Part shown: piece after piece, positions 44,156 through 53,280 of the stretch
How positions within the stretch are numbered: the first letter of the stretch is position 1
Layout: each line of letters starts with the position of its first letter
Assembly: GCA_024742395.1 (NCBI GenBank)
Contig: JANSYO010000008.1
Coordinates: 1 to 64,000 of the forward strand
Source of the DNA: Cytophagales bacterium
GTDB taxonomy: Bacteria > Bacteroidota > Bacteroidia > Cytophagales > Spirosomataceae
Direction: 5' to 3'
DNA length: 64,000 nt
Translations under genes and position numbers: made by a program
The notes under the pieces: model-generated
What the model saw: the letters and a program-made list of their open reading frames with translations, nothing else
The model's database searches: none
What the model was told of the DNA's origin: nothing

Positions 44156-45961
44156 ATGAGAAATAAGTACCTCATCCCCCTCCTCCTCCTCCTAACCTCC
44201 TGCACCCTAAAAGACCAGAAGGTAAATAATCAGGTGCCTGACTGGGTGGAGGTAGAGGAGATTGTTTGTTTTGTAGATAGTACCAATAGCCTTGGGATTG
44301 AGGAGGTTTCTGCCCGGCCAGAGCTTTTTACACCTTATAAAGGTCCTGAGATTAATTATGGTCACTTAAGAGATGCACTTTGGGTAAGGATTGCTCTGAA
44401 GAATAGAACCGATAGTGTCAGAAAGGTTTATTTAAGCTCAGACCAGGTTATTCTTGAAGACATAAAGTTTTATACACCTGATAGCACTGGCTATACGGTA
44501 GTGAAATCTTCATGGGGGCTACCTGCGGTGAAAAAGGAAACACCCTCTTACCTTCATGCTTTTTCTGCTTCTTTATTACCTTTTGAGGAGAAGACATTTT
44601 ACTATCGTATCAAGAACGACTACCAAGTGGTAAGGTTGCCGTTACATCTATTTAGTAACTGGCAGTTTAATGAGCATTACAGCCTTTACTTGTTTCTGGA
44701 TGGTTTAGTAATCATGGCATTAATCACTTCTATTTTGTATGCCACATACAACCTCTTTTTTTCAAGAAAAGACAGAATTCTCTACTATTACCTTCTTTAT
44801 GCCTTTAATTTTTTAACCTTTTATTATATAAGGATTGCCTCTCCTGCCCACATCACTGAAGCTTACCCTCAAGTTCTTAATTACTTCGTTAATATATTTA
44901 TACTAACGAGTACTTATGCGTTTGTTAAGTTTGGGGTCAGGTTCATCGACCCGGAGAATGAAGATGGTAAGCCAAAAATTGAAACGGCGATCGACAATGT
45001 TTTCCGACTAACCGTTTTGGTTTCACTGTTTCCACAACACTCAGGATCTACACTTTTTAACTCGGTGAAACTTACTTTTTTTGTGGGGGCCATTCTTTAT
45101 TTGATATGGTATATGGTGATACGCTTTAGGAAGAGTTTGCTGACTCGTATCTATTTTTTCATGGGTATGCCGCTGATCGTCTCAGGCTTAGTAGAGGGCT
45201 TGACCAATATTTTTGGCTTATTAAAAATTCCGAATCAATTTTTTGAGGCTTTCCGGATCTCTATTTGTGTGGAGATGCTCTATATACTCTTTGCTTATTT
45301 ATTCCGTGAAAAGATTTTAACAACGGCCGTAGCAAACAAATTGAAACAGACAGAACTGAAACTTTTACGCTCCCAGATAGATGCTCAGGAAGCAGAGCAA
45401 AAGCGAATAGCGGGCGATTTACATGACGATTTGGGAGGTACCTTATCTACTCTTAAGAGATTGATTTATGATAATTTGCTAAACAAAGCTAATAAAGAGG
45501 AAGCTGAGAAAATTAAGACATTGACTCAAAAGGCAGGTGATGATTTAAGGAGAATATCGCATGCTCTGATGCCCCCTGATTTTGAGATGATGGGATTAGT
45601 AGATTCTATTAAGGAATTTGCAAGAGCCAACCAGACCGGAGAAAGAGAATTTAGATTTCTGGAGCACGGAGAAGCCGTTAAGCTGGAGGCGGCTATAGAG
45701 CTGAATATTTATAGAATCATTTCTGAGATTATACAAAACATCAATAAGCATAGCCCTGCTACTAAAGTTTCTATCCAATTTCTTTGGTCAAAGATCGATT
45801 TGACTGTGATGATTGAGGATAATGGTAGTACATTTAGGGAAACCACAGAAGGGCTGGGAATGAAAAACATGCGGATGAGGACAGACAATATAGGTGGTGT
45901 TATTAATTTTGATTCCAATAATGAAGGGTCAACTATAACCCTGGAAGTACCTCTTAAATGA
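44156..45961 (+). CDS. 7TM-DISM sensor histidine kinase
   Basis: A 601-residue kinase with a lipoprotein-like signal (LLLTSC). The extracellular DISM2-type domain (about 30-175) precedes seven transmembrane helices (about 180-385). A HisKA_3 domain follows, with His423 in KRIAGDLHDDLGGTLSTL, then an HATPase_c domain ending in MKNMRMRTDN. The ATP lid DNGSTF is short. It is the DISM architecture used to sense carbohydrate or envelope signals. It overlaps the downstream regulator by 4 bp. Confidence 0.93.
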   Translation: MRNKYLIPLLLLLTSCTLKDQKVNNQVPDWVEVEEIVCFVDSTNSLGIEEVSARPELFTPYKGPEINYGHLRDALWVRIALKNRTDSVRKVYLSSDQVILEDIKFYTPDSTGYTVVKSSWGLPAVKKETPSYLHAFSASLLPFEEKTFYYRIKNDYQVVRLPLHLFSNWQFNEHYSLYLFLDGLVIMALITSILYATYNLFFSRKDRILYYYLLYAFNFLTFYYIRIASPAHITEAYPQVLNYFVNIFILTSTYAFVKFGVRFIDPENEDGKPKIETAIDNVFRLTVLVSLFPQHSGSTLFNSVKLTFFVGAILYLIWYMVIRFRKSLLTRIYFFMGMPLIVSGLVEGLTNIFGLLKIPNQFFEAFRISICVEMLYILFAYLFREKILTTAVANKLKQTELKLLRSQIDAQEAEQKRIAGDLHDDLGGTLSTLKRLIYDNLLNKANKEEAEKIKTLTQKAGDDLRRISHALMPPDFEMMGLVDSIKEFARANQTGEREFRFLEHGEAVKLEAAIELNIYRIISEIIQNINKHSPATKVSIQFLWSKIDLTVMIEDNGSTFRETTEGLGMKNMRMRTDNIGGVINFDSNNEGSTITLEVPLK

Positions 45962-46581
45962 AGGAAAAAATTCTCATAGCTGATGATCATCAACTCTTTG
46001 GGGATGGTCTAAAAGAACTTCTGCAAAAGAAGGGAGACTTTGATGTGTACGGCCCCTTATCACGGCCTGAAGAGATTAAAAAAGCCTTACAAGAAATCAG
46101 GCCTGAAATCTTATTGCTTGATATAAATCTTGGTGGCATTAACGGTATTGAGCTTGGAGAAAAGCTTAAGAAAGATTTTCCAGAAACGGGAATCATTATG
46201 CTTACAATGTATGAACATGTAAATTTTCTGGAGAAAAGTAAGGAGGTCAATCTGGACGGCTACCTTCTGAAAGATTGTGACACAGAGGAGCTTCTGGAAG
46301 GAATAGAGAAAGTATTAAAAGGTGGTAAATGTTTTATTCGCATAGAAACGAGCTTCTTTGAGAATGATGCTTTCAAAGACACCTTCATGGAAAAGTATAA
46401 TCTTACAGAGCGGGAACTTGAGATAATGACACATTTAAAGAATGGCCGCACCAATGATGAGATTGCAAAAAAGCTTTATTTGAGTTTTCATACTGTAAAA
46501 ACTCACCGAAAAAATATTTACCTGAAGCTGGGTGTGAGCAATTTGGCTGAGCTCATCGATTTTTCTTCACAACAGCCTTAG
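45958..46581 (+). CDS. NarL/FixJ-family response regulator
   Basis: A 207-residue regulator. The receiver has Asp55 in LLLDINLGGI and the pocket IADDHQ; the LuxR-type helix-turn-helix has LKNGRTNDEIAKKLYLSFHT. Start codon ATGA overlaps the kinase stop. It is the partner of the DISM kinase. The targets are not visible. Confidence 0.93.
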   Translation: MKEKILIADDHQLFGDGLKELLQKKGDFDVYGPLSRPEEIKKALQEIRPEILLLDINLGGINGIELGEKLKKDFPETGIIMLTMYEHVNFLEKSKEVNLDGYLLKDCDTEELLEGIEKVLKGGKCFIRIETSFFENDAFKDTFMEKYNLTERELEIMTHLKNGRTNDEIAKKLYLSFHTVKTHRKNIYLKLGVSNLAELIDFSSQQP

Positions 46582-46637
46582 GTTTTCTCTTGAAAATTTT
46601 CAGGCAAGTGATACCTATTTTCACTGTGATCTTCTGC

Positions 46638-47603
46638 TTAATATTCGTCTGTATAATCTTGCCAGATTAAGGAGGCTGCACCAGCAATTGCAGCAGTCTT
46701 GCCTTCCATACCTGAGTGGAGTAATTTGACTTTACCCTTATAAACGCCCAGAAGATGTTCCTCAAAATAGACTTGGAGTGGATCCATAATCCATTTACCG
46801 CTATTAACTAGACCACCAAGCAAAAAGAAGGCTTCGGGCTGGGTAAAGGCGGTGAAATTGGCCAGAGCCAATCCAAGAATTTTGGCAGTATAGTCAAATG
46901 CTTTCAGAGCTATAGGGTCTCCTTCTTCTGCTGCCTTTGTAATGTCTTCGCCATGCAGGTCATTGAAAGCAATATCTCTGAATCTGCTTTCATCTATATA
47001 TTTGCTTTGCATATACATGATCGTACGCTTTAGGCCAGTGGCAGAAACATAGGCCTCTAAACCACCTTTTACTCCAAGACCAGTTACACGTCCATCTCCT
47101 AATGTCATATCTATATGACCTAATTCGCCTGCAAAACCATCATACCCGTCAATTAATTTACCATTGGCTACTATACCTGAACCAAATCCTGTACCCAATG
47201 TAATTACAATGAAATCTGTCATTCCTTTAGCATTACCAAAGAGCATTTCACCCAGAGCTGCTACGCTGGCGTCATTCATGATTTTCATAGGCATAGACAT
47301 ACGTTCATTGAGTTTTTGAAGGATAGGAACAGTGCCTTTCCAGATCAAATTAGAAGCATTCTCAATGGTCCCGTGCTTACTTGAGGCATTAGGTGCTCCT
47401 ATTCCACAGCCCAGAATAGAAATGGGTTCTGTAAAGCTTTTTTTGAGCTCATCTACAGTAGCTGTGATCTGATTTAAATAGGAATCCAGATCAGGAAAAT
47501 CCTTGGTTCTGAAAAATGTGTTTGCTAAGGTTTCTCCCGCCTTATTTACTAAACCAATTTTGGTTTTTGTGCCTCCTATATCTATACCAATGACTAAATC
47601 CAT
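46638..47603 (-). CDS. ROK-family sugar kinase lacking the zinc-site cysteines
   Basis: A 321-residue ROK kinase. The phosphate-1 motif is GIDIGGTKTKIGL and the catalytic base is in MNDASVAALGE. The glucokinase-type GELGH motif is present, but the cysteine cluster that normally follows (CxCGxxGC) is absent; the sequence there reads GRVTGLGVKGGLEAY. It can be expected to phosphorylate a hexose with ATP, and is likely a glucokinase. It lies 15 bp after the lipoprotein gene on the same strand. Confidence 0.88.
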   Translation of the reverse strand: MDLVIGIDIGGTKTKIGLVNKAGETLANTFFRTKDFPDLDSYLNQITATVDELKKSFTEPISILGCGIGAPNASSKHGTIENASNLIWKGTVPILQKLNERMSMPMKIMNDASVAALGEMLFGNAKGMTDFIVITLGTGFGSGIVANGKLIDGYDGFAGELGHIDMTLGDGRVTGLGVKGGLEAYVSATGLKRTIMYMQSKYIDESRFRDIAFNDLHGEDITKAAEEGDPIALKAFDYTAKILGLALANFTAFTQPEAFFLLGGLVNSGKWIMDPLQVYFEEHLLGVYKGKVKLLHSGMEGKTAAIAGAASLIWQDYTDEY

Positions 47604-47618
47604 ACCTATTTTTTCTTA

Positions 47619-48623
47619 TTAATTTCTTTCAGATCGTGTGTTTTTACGAGTGGTTTTTGAGGTACTTTCCGTTTCTCTTGTTTTAGGTGAAGTACTTGGT
47701 TTTCGAGTACTTGGACTCGTTGTAGAAGGGCTTGTTCTGCTTGATTTACTCGGCGTACGTTCACTGGGTGAAGTATTGGTTCTTGTTCCTGTCTTTGTAT
47801 CGGTTTCTCTTACATTGTCATTGCCTGTTCTGTTTCTTGGTACGGTTGTTCCAGAGGTACTTTGAGTTCTTGAATTCGTTGAATTTCTTCTGGTTTCCAA
47901 TTCGTGTTTATTACGTGCATCCTTGTTTCTAGAGTCAAAGGTTTGTTCTGGTTTTTGTCTTACATAATCATTCTTTCTTGTGTCTCGAATAATAGTACTA
48001 GCATTTTTATTCCGCCTTTCTGGAACGTACTTATATGTATTTCTTTCTTCTTTTATTATATGTATATGAGTTATGTATCTAGTAACTGGTAGCGGCCTCC
48101 ACCTGGTATAATAACTTGGATAGTAGTTCCAGTAATATGGAGAATGGTATGCTATATAAGATGGACCCCAAAAATTATTTATAATAATAGGCGTATGATA
48201 GTAGACTGGCTCAATAATATATTGCGGACCATAAAAGTAAGGATGACCTATGAACTGAATATAGGTTTTGTTGTAATTATCTCTTTCTACATCAATTGTA
48301 GCTACATCTTGAAAAATGTCATTACCCAATGCGGCCTGAATAGTAATAATGTGTGATCCACGTTCCACTATTTCTACTATACGAAGATAATCTACATAAC
48401 CATCCTCGTTTAAATCCAGATTCGAAATTCTGGCTTCAGGATTGTTTAATCTTCTTTCAAAATCTTCAAGATTAGCCGATTGACCAAATATAGAGGCTAC
48501 GGCTTCCAAATCTAAGTTGTCGCTAATATCGTAGTCGACAGGCACTACATTCACAGGTTGTTGTGTCACGCAGCTTGTTAAGAAGACAATTAATATTAGC
48601 AGTAAGGATTTATTCTTGTTCAT
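47619..48623 (-). CDS. Low-complexity lipoprotein
   Basis: A 334-residue lipoprotein (TSCVTQQ lipobox region). The N-terminal half contains an EF-hand-like NLDLNEDGYVDYLRIVEI and a Tyr-rich stretch (about 145-195, for example SPYYWNYYPSYYTRW). The last 120 residues are dominated by Thr, Ser, Arg and Pro (ESTSKTTRKNTRSE), a likely disordered basic tail. It resembles Bacteroidota lipoproteins of unknown function. Confidence 0.7.
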   Translation of the reverse strand: MNKNKSLLLILIVFLTSCVTQQPVNVVPVDYDISDNLDLEAVASIFGQSANLEDFERRLNNPEARISNLDLNEDGYVDYLRIVEIVERGSHIITIQAALGNDIFQDVATIDVERDNYNKTYIQFIGHPYFYGPQYIIEPVYYHTPIIINNFWGPSYIAYHSPYYWNYYPSYYTRWRPLPVTRYITHIHIIKEERNTYKYVPERRNKNASTIIRDTRKNDYVRQKPEQTFDSRNKDARNKHELETRRNSTNSRTQSTSGTTVPRNRTGNDNVRETDTKTGTRTNTSPSERTPSKSSRTSPSTTSPSTRKPSTSPKTRETESTSKTTRKNTRSERN

Positions 48624-48777
48624 TGTACTTGTGTTTAGAAATACAATATCCTTAAAGCTATTGATATTTTATATGAGGCTGATCATTTATTCCCAAGCTT
48701 TTAATGGAATTCTAATGCTTGACCAAAGTATGATTAATGACTGAAGGAGAGTAGCTTAATATTTCAACAGATGTAAA

Positions 48778-50295
48778 TTACCAACTAGTGGGCTTGTAGT
48801 CTTTTAGAAATTTGCCGCACCAATGTTTACCTGTATTAATGCCATCAAAAAGTGGATCAAGCACACGGGCTGCCCCATCAACAATATCAAGTGGAGGCTG
48901 AAAATCATGAAGTTCAGCTTTACGTTTAGCAAGTAAGGCCGGGTCTTCGTCAGTAACCCATCCGGTGTCTACGGCATTTGTGAATATTCCATACTTAGCA
49001 AAATCAGATGAAGACGTAAGTGTCATCATGTTTAAGGCAGCTTTAGCCATATTGGTATGCGGATGCCTGTCTTCTTTGTGCCATTGATGAAATTTACCCT
49101 CCATAGCCGAAACATTAATGATGTGTTTCATTCCGGTATTTTCCTTCTTCATGATATTCACAAGTCTGTTGCACAAAACAAAGGGAGCCACAGAGTTAAC
49201 CAGCTGAACCTCGAGCATTTCATTTGTATGAATTTCGCCTAGTTTTAGCCGCCAACTATTCGTTTCTCTCAGATCAATCTGTTGTAAGTCTGCATCAAGC
49301 CTTCCCACAGGAAACACTTCATCCGTAGCCAGAGAATCATCAATACTGTATGGAATTTGAGATAGTTGTGCCGAAGCACTTAGGCCAATGCCCACCTGTT
49401 TTCCGTGCCAGCTCACGGGGAGATTTTTTTGACCCTTATCAGTACTAAGTGTTTTAAGTTCTGTAAGACAGGCCGTATGATCAGCTAATAGTCCTTGGGC
49501 CAATGTTGGGAGCTCATTGATTGGCAGAGATTCATTAGCCATCATATGCTTATAAAAACCTGCAGGTCTCCTTACTGTTTGAGCAGCATTATTAATGAGA
49601 ATATCTAATCTTTCGTATTTCTGTTCTATATAATTACAAAAGATTTCTACGCTCGGAATGTGACGGAGGTCTAAACCATGAATTCTCAGTCTATAACTCC
49701 AGTCTGAAAAATCAGGTTCTTTAGAAAAACGAAGGGCTGAATCGACAGGAAAACGAGTGGTAGCAATAACGGTAGCTCCGGCACGCAGCATAAGCAAGGT
49801 AATATGATAACCAATTTTTAGTCTTGAACCCGTTACCAAGGCAATTTGGCCCGTTAAATCTGCAGTCTGAAAGCGTTTGGCATAGTTAAAATCTCCACAG
49901 CCTTTACACATGGAATCATAGAAGTGGTGTAGTCTGTTATAGAACTCTTTACACACATAACATTCTCTTGGATTGTCTAAAATGGTATCCTTTTCTTCCC
50001 CGGTTAATGAAATCATCTTTGGAGCTAAAAAAACAGTGGCTTCCCGGGCAGAACGAATACCAGTAGATTTACGAGCTTCTTTGTCTTTGGTTTTTAATTT
50101 TTCTTTGTGGTGTTTCTTAGCTGCTTTCTTTCTTCGAGTCAGTTCTTCGCGGTCTGGTCTGGCGAATAACCCTGCCGCTGTTATTAAAGCGGTGCGTTTT
50201 TCTTTTGGGATATTGAAAATCTGATTGGTATCAGCATTCAGTTGTTCTAAAACTGCCAGGCACTCATTAATCTGTTCTTCGCTGATATCAGCCAT
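48778..50295 (-). CDS. Atypical SDR with a Cys4 motif and no catalytic tyrosine
   Basis: A 505-residue SDR. A basic, helical N-terminus (about 45-80) is followed by a possible zinc site (Cys112, Cys115, Cys130, Cys133 in CYVC and CKGC). The Rossmann motif is TGSRLKIG (155-162) and NNAA (235-238). In the usual YxxxK block the Lys is Lys418 in TNMAK but the Tyr position is Thr414; the Ser is Ser396. Large inserts (about 250-345) interrupt the fold. The substrate is unknown and the enzyme may not reduce by the standard mechanism. I know similar long proteins exist in eukaryotes, but I have not verified it here. Confidence 0.75.
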   Translation of the reverse strand: MADISEEQINECLAVLEQLNADTNQIFNIPKEKRTALITAAGLFARPDREELTRRKKAAKKHHKEKLKTKDKEARKSTGIRSAREATVFLAPKMISLTGEEKDTILDNPRECYVCKEFYNRLHHFYDSMCKGCGDFNYAKRFQTADLTGQIALVTGSRLKIGYHITLLMLRAGATVIATTRFPVDSALRFSKEPDFSDWSYRLRIHGLDLRHIPSVEIFCNYIEQKYERLDILINNAAQTVRRPAGFYKHMMANESLPINELPTLAQGLLADHTACLTELKTLSTDKGQKNLPVSWHGKQVGIGLSASAQLSQIPYSIDDSLATDEVFPVGRLDADLQQIDLRETNSWRLKLGEIHTNEMLEVQLVNSVAPFVLCNRLVNIMKKENTGMKHIINVSAMEGKFHQWHKEDRHPHTNMAKAALNMMTLTSSSDFAKYGIFTNAVDTGWVTDEDPALLAKRKAELHDFQPPLDIVDGAARVLDPLFDGINTGKHWCGKFLKDYKPTSW

Positions 50296-50461
50296 CTCTT
50301 TTCGTATTTAAGGACGAAAGTAGGTATAAAACAATATGAAAAGTTTATCCTTCATCAATTTATAGATGCATTATGATCATAGGAGATACTAAGCTAAAAG
50401 GGCTTCAAATCTTTGTCATATGATTTGTATGTTAGCTGGTACGTGAAAATTACCCCGCTTT

Positions 50462-50484
50462 AATACCCTTCACATAAGGGTATT
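50462..50484. promoter_or_regulatory. Inverted repeat before the haem-oxygenase-like gene
   Basis: AATACCCTT (50462-50470) and its exact complement AAGGGTATT (50476-50484) with 5 bp between them. The second arm ends one base before the G of the -33-like TTG (50483-50485). The -7 box is TTAATTTG (50503-50510). It is likely a regulator-binding site. The rest of the gap 50296-50551 is AT-rich without a gene. Confidence 0.65.
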
Positions 50485-50519
50485 GTTCATCTATCTAAAG
50501 AATTAATTTGTATAGAGAT

Positions 50520-50549
50520 TTGAATAGTTAATCAAAAAGAACTATTCAA
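50520..50549 (+). promoter_or_regulatory. Leader hairpin next to the start codon
   Basis: TTGAATAGTT (50520-50529) and AACTATTCAA (50540-50549) form a perfect 10-bp stem with a 10-nt loop, 2 bp before the ATG at 50552. With the -7 box ending at 50510 the transcript would begin just before it, so the hairpin would form at the 5' end of the mRNA next to the ribosome site. Confidence 0.55.
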
Positions 50550-50551
50550 TC

Positions 50552-51244
50552 ATGGAAACAATACTAAACACCCAAGAATCGATAATTGACAATTCTTTCT
50601 TAAAGGAACTACACCGTTTGGTAGACAAAGCCAATGTGTTTTTTGCCAATAAACTAAGTAAGAATTTTACTAATGGATTACAGCAAGAGCAGTATATTCG
50701 GTATTTGCAGATGCAATATCACCTGACTAAAGGTGTACAAGAGACTTTTTTGGTCCTGGCCTCACATCATGAAACGCGAGCTTATAAAAAGCTTAGGCCG
50801 TTCCTGGTGAACTTTGCATTCGAAGAAGAAATGCATTATAAGTTGGCTCAGAAGGATTTAAAAAATCTTGGAGCAGAGCCTGGCAGAATTCCATTTTTGG
50901 TAGAACTATGGTGGGCGTATCAGAAGCAGGCGGTTCAATATAAGCCACTTGAACGTCTGGGGGCCACGGCCATTCTTGAAAACATTGGAAATTACGCAGC
51001 TCCTGTTATCAAAGAGCTCATGGGCTCCGCAGATTTTATAACTAAGAAAAATACCACTTTCACGCAGGTACATATGCATGAAGCTTTGCCTCATGGAGAT
51101 CAAATTTTAGATGCTTTGGTTTCTGAGAATTTCTCTGAAATGCATCAAAGACAGTTGCTTGAAGGAGCCGAGAAAGCCACCTGGCTTTATGCCAATTGTA
51201 TTTATGACTGGATAATCACCGGAGATTTAGCTTTGAATAATTAA
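50552..51244 (+). CDS. Haem-oxygenase-like/TENA-type di-iron or redox protein
   Basis: A 230-residue, all-helical protein. Motifs such as YLQMQYHLTKGVQET, FAFEEEMHYKLAQKDLKN and HMHEALPHGDQIL have the Glu/His pattern of haem-oxygenase-like proteins (di-iron oxidases and TENA relatives). I cannot assign its reaction. It lies 12 bp upstream of an acyltransferase gene, a combination used elsewhere in biosynthesis of small signals or metabolites. A palindrome and a leader hairpin lie upstream. Confidence 0.7.
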   Translation: METILNTQESIIDNSFLKELHRLVDKANVFFANKLSKNFTNGLQQEQYIRYLQMQYHLTKGVQETFLVLASHHETRAYKKLRPFLVNFAFEEEMHYKLAQKDLKNLGAEPGRIPFLVELWWAYQKQAVQYKPLERLGATAILENIGNYAAPVIKELMGSADFITKKNTTFTQVHMHEALPHGDQILDALVSENFSEMHQRQLLEGAEKATWLYANCIYDWIITGDLALNN

Positions 51245-51256
51245 CATCCATTAGTC

Positions 51257-51895
51257 ATGAAGATTTGTGTAGCTAGAACAAAAAAGGAGTTTGAGGAGGT
51301 ACAGTCTCTGAGGTACCAGGTGAATATGGAGGAGCTGGGCAAAGAGTACCTTTTTCGAAATTCCCAGTGCGATGAGTCAAAGTATCATGTACTCTATGCC
51401 AGTAGGAATAAGCATGTTATTGGCAGTTTACGATGCCAGTTTACACCATATAGCAAAGAGTTACATACTTACTGGGGAATTAGAGAACCTGAGTTTAATA
51501 CCAAGGTCTCTGTGGTAGACAGGCTGGTGGTTCATCCGGCTTACAGACATACCCGGGTGGCTTTCGACTTAACCGTTGGGATTTATAAACAGGCCTTAAG
51601 AGAAGGCTCCCACATAGCCCTTATAGAAGCAGAAGAGCATCTATTGAAAATGTATGAGAAGATAGGTTTCAGAGTGTATCGTGAAACACATTATTCTTAT
51701 GGTCAACGTTTCCAGATGTATATAAATCCATGGGATATAGACTATCTACGTAAAGTGAGGAGTCCGTTTTACCAGGAGTTTCATAACTACTTAAAACTGA
51801 TAAGCTCCTATGTGCATATAAACGATACCTCTTTATCAGAAGCCAAGTCACATCAAAATACCCCAAACGGGGTATTGTCTGCAGGCTGGCATTAG
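51257..51895 (+). CDS. GNAT-fold acyltransferase, FeeM/LuxI-like
   Basis: A 212-residue protein. A short N-terminal beta-alpha unit (KICVARTKKEFEEVQSLRYQ) is the typical autoinducer-synthase/FeeM start. VVDRLVVHPAYRHTRVAFDL is the core acyl-carrier/CoA-binding block, and ALIEAEEHLLKMYEKIGF ends the fold. FeeM proteins make N-acyl amino acids from acyl-ACP; LuxI makes acyl-homoserine lactones. The product here is unknown. The last codons overlap a palindrome that sits at the promoter of the downstream regulator. Confidence 0.65.
   Translation: MKICVARTKKEFEEVQSLRYQVNMEELGKEYLFRNSQCDESKYHVLYASRNKHVIGSLRCQFTPYSKELHTYWGIREPEFNTKVSVVDRLVVHPAYRHTRVAFDLTVGIYKQALREGSHIALIEAEEHLLKMYEKIGFRVYRETHYSYGQRFQMYINPWDIDYLRKVRSPFYQEFHNYLKLISSYVHINDTSLSEAKSHQNTPNGVLSAGWH
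51857..51876. promoter_or_regulatory. Inverted repeat at the LytTR gene promoter
   Basis: AATACCCC (51857-51864) and its exact complement GGGGTATT (51869-51876) with 4 bp between. As at 50462-50484 it ends on a TTG (51875-51877) that would be the -33 element; the -7 box is TAAATTTG (51899-51906), 21 bp further. It lies inside the last codons of the acyltransferase gene. Confidence 0.65.
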
Positions 51896-52009
51896 ACCTA
51901 AATTTGCCCAATGCTGAAAACGAAAGAAACTTTGCTAAAAGTGGATTTTTAATTTGAAGTGAAACTTGGCAAACCACCATTTTAGAACGACTAATAAAGC
52001 AGTAAAACC

Positions 52010-52318
52010 ATGAAAACGATAGGAACCCCTGCTCCGGAAGATATCATATATCTGAAAGGAGTGATTAACTATACTGAGTTTCACTTAAAGGGTGGACAAA
52101 AGTTAGTGACAAGCCATACACTTAAAAAATACGAAGAACAGCTTTCCCATTTTGTGCGAGTGAGCCGGTCGCACCTACTAAATCCGCAATTTATTAAAAC
52201 TGTACGCTCTTACGGCCCACAGAAAGAAGTAGAACTTCTTAATGGCAGAAGGGTAACAGTAAGCAGACGGCGTGCGGTGCTTCTTAAAGAGAAGTATCCT
52301 ATTGCCCGGACTTATTAA
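52010..52318 (+). CDS. Stand-alone LytTR DNA-binding regulator
   Basis: A 102-residue protein consisting almost entirely of a LytTR domain (IIYLKGVINYTEFHLKGGQK, HFVRVSRSHLLNPQFIKTV, VSRRRAVLLKEKY) and no receiver. It is a candidate regulator of the preceding two genes. Its leader holds an imperfect direct repeat (GAAACTTTGCTAAA at 51926, GAAACTTGGCAAAC at 51961), a form seen for LytTR sites. It ends 10 bp before the convergent egtD. Confidence 0.88.
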   Translation: MKTIGTPAPEDIIYLKGVINYTEFHLKGGQKLVTSHTLKKYEEQLSHFVRVSRSHLLNPQFIKTVRSYGPQKEVELLNGRRVTVSRRRAVLLKEKYPIARTY

Positions 52319-52328
52319 CTCGAATAGA

Positions 52329-53255
52329 TTATTGGGTTAAGGCCAGACAAAACCATTGTTTTTGATCTAGGAAGGTCTGAAATTTTTCAAAACCTGCACT
52401 TTCACAAAGTTCTTGCAGGTCGTTTAAACTGTATTTTTGGGACACCTCCGTATGAATGCATTCATTCTTACTGAATAAAATGGTTTGATCGGCTATTTCT
52501 ACAGATTGATTTTCTAAAGAAACCAGATAGCTATAACAAGAACCAGAGATAGGATCGTAATAGGGGTAATGTTCAAATTTTTTAATGTCAAAATTGGCTT
52601 TTAACTCTCTGTTCATTCTCGAGAGTAAATTCAGGTTAAAACGTGCGGTAATCCCCTCAGGGTCATTATAAGCCCTTAAAACGGTTTTTGGATCTTTTTT
52701 AAGATCAGCACCGAGAAGAAGGTGGTCTTCTGAGGTCATATGACTTTTCACCAGTTTTAAAAAGTCGGTTCCTCTTTGTCCTTTAAAGTTCCCGATGTTT
52801 GAGCCAAGAAATAGAATGAGCTTTGGCTTCTTACGATCTTTCAAAATTGCCATAGTTTTAAAATAATCTCCGGCAATAGGCTCAATGGAAAGCTCCGGTA
52901 TCTGACTCAGAATATTTGTTTTGTTTATTTCTAAAACATCTGGCGAAATATCCAGAGGTACATAATTGACCTTTTTACCTGCGGCAATCATATTTTTAAG
53001 AAAAGCAACTGTTTTAACACCATCTCCAGCTCCTAATTCTATGATGTCGAGTTCTTCAGAGGACAGCCTGTTGGCAATTTCAGCCGTTTGGTTCTGAATA
53101 ATTTCGAGTTCTACTTTAGGCAGATAATAAGCATCCATGTTCATGATTTCCTGAAAAATAGTATCGCCTATTTTGTCATAGAAGTACATGGAGTTCAAAA
53201 CCTTGGGCGTTTTATTGAGCCCCTCAAGCATATCGGTCAAAAATGGAGATTGCAT
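52329..53255 (-). CDS. egtD: Histidine N-alpha-methyltransferase (EgtD-like)
   Basis: A 308-residue methyltransferase. The SAM site is IELGAGDGVKTV, followed by YVPLDISPDVLEI, FLGSNIGNFKG, YNDPEGITARFNLNLL and the substrate-side IHTEVSQKYS. It trimethylates histidine to hercynine, the first step of ergothioneine (and similar) biosynthesis. It is the last gene of an operon with egtB, 25 bp after it. Confidence 0.92.
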   Translation of the reverse strand: MQSPFLTDMLEGLNKTPKVLNSMYFYDKIGDTIFQEIMNMDAYYLPKVELEIIQNQTAEIANRLSSEELDIIELGAGDGVKTVAFLKNMIAAGKKVNYVPLDISPDVLEINKTNILSQIPELSIEPIAGDYFKTMAILKDRKKPKLILFLGSNIGNFKGQRGTDFLKLVKSHMTSEDHLLLGADLKKDPKTVLRAYNDPEGITARFNLNLLSRMNRELKANFDIKKFEHYPYYDPISGSCYSYLVSLENQSVEIADQTILFSKNECIHTEVSQKYSLNDLQELCESAGFEKFQTFLDQKQWFCLALTQ

Positions 53256-53280
53256 GCGTGTAATCTTGTAAGTTTTAAAT

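Noticed and set aside
47619-48000. Thr/Ser/Arg-rich tail as a tandem repeat or slippage array
   Set aside because: The codons vary and there is no exact unit, so it is low complexity rather than a repeat array.
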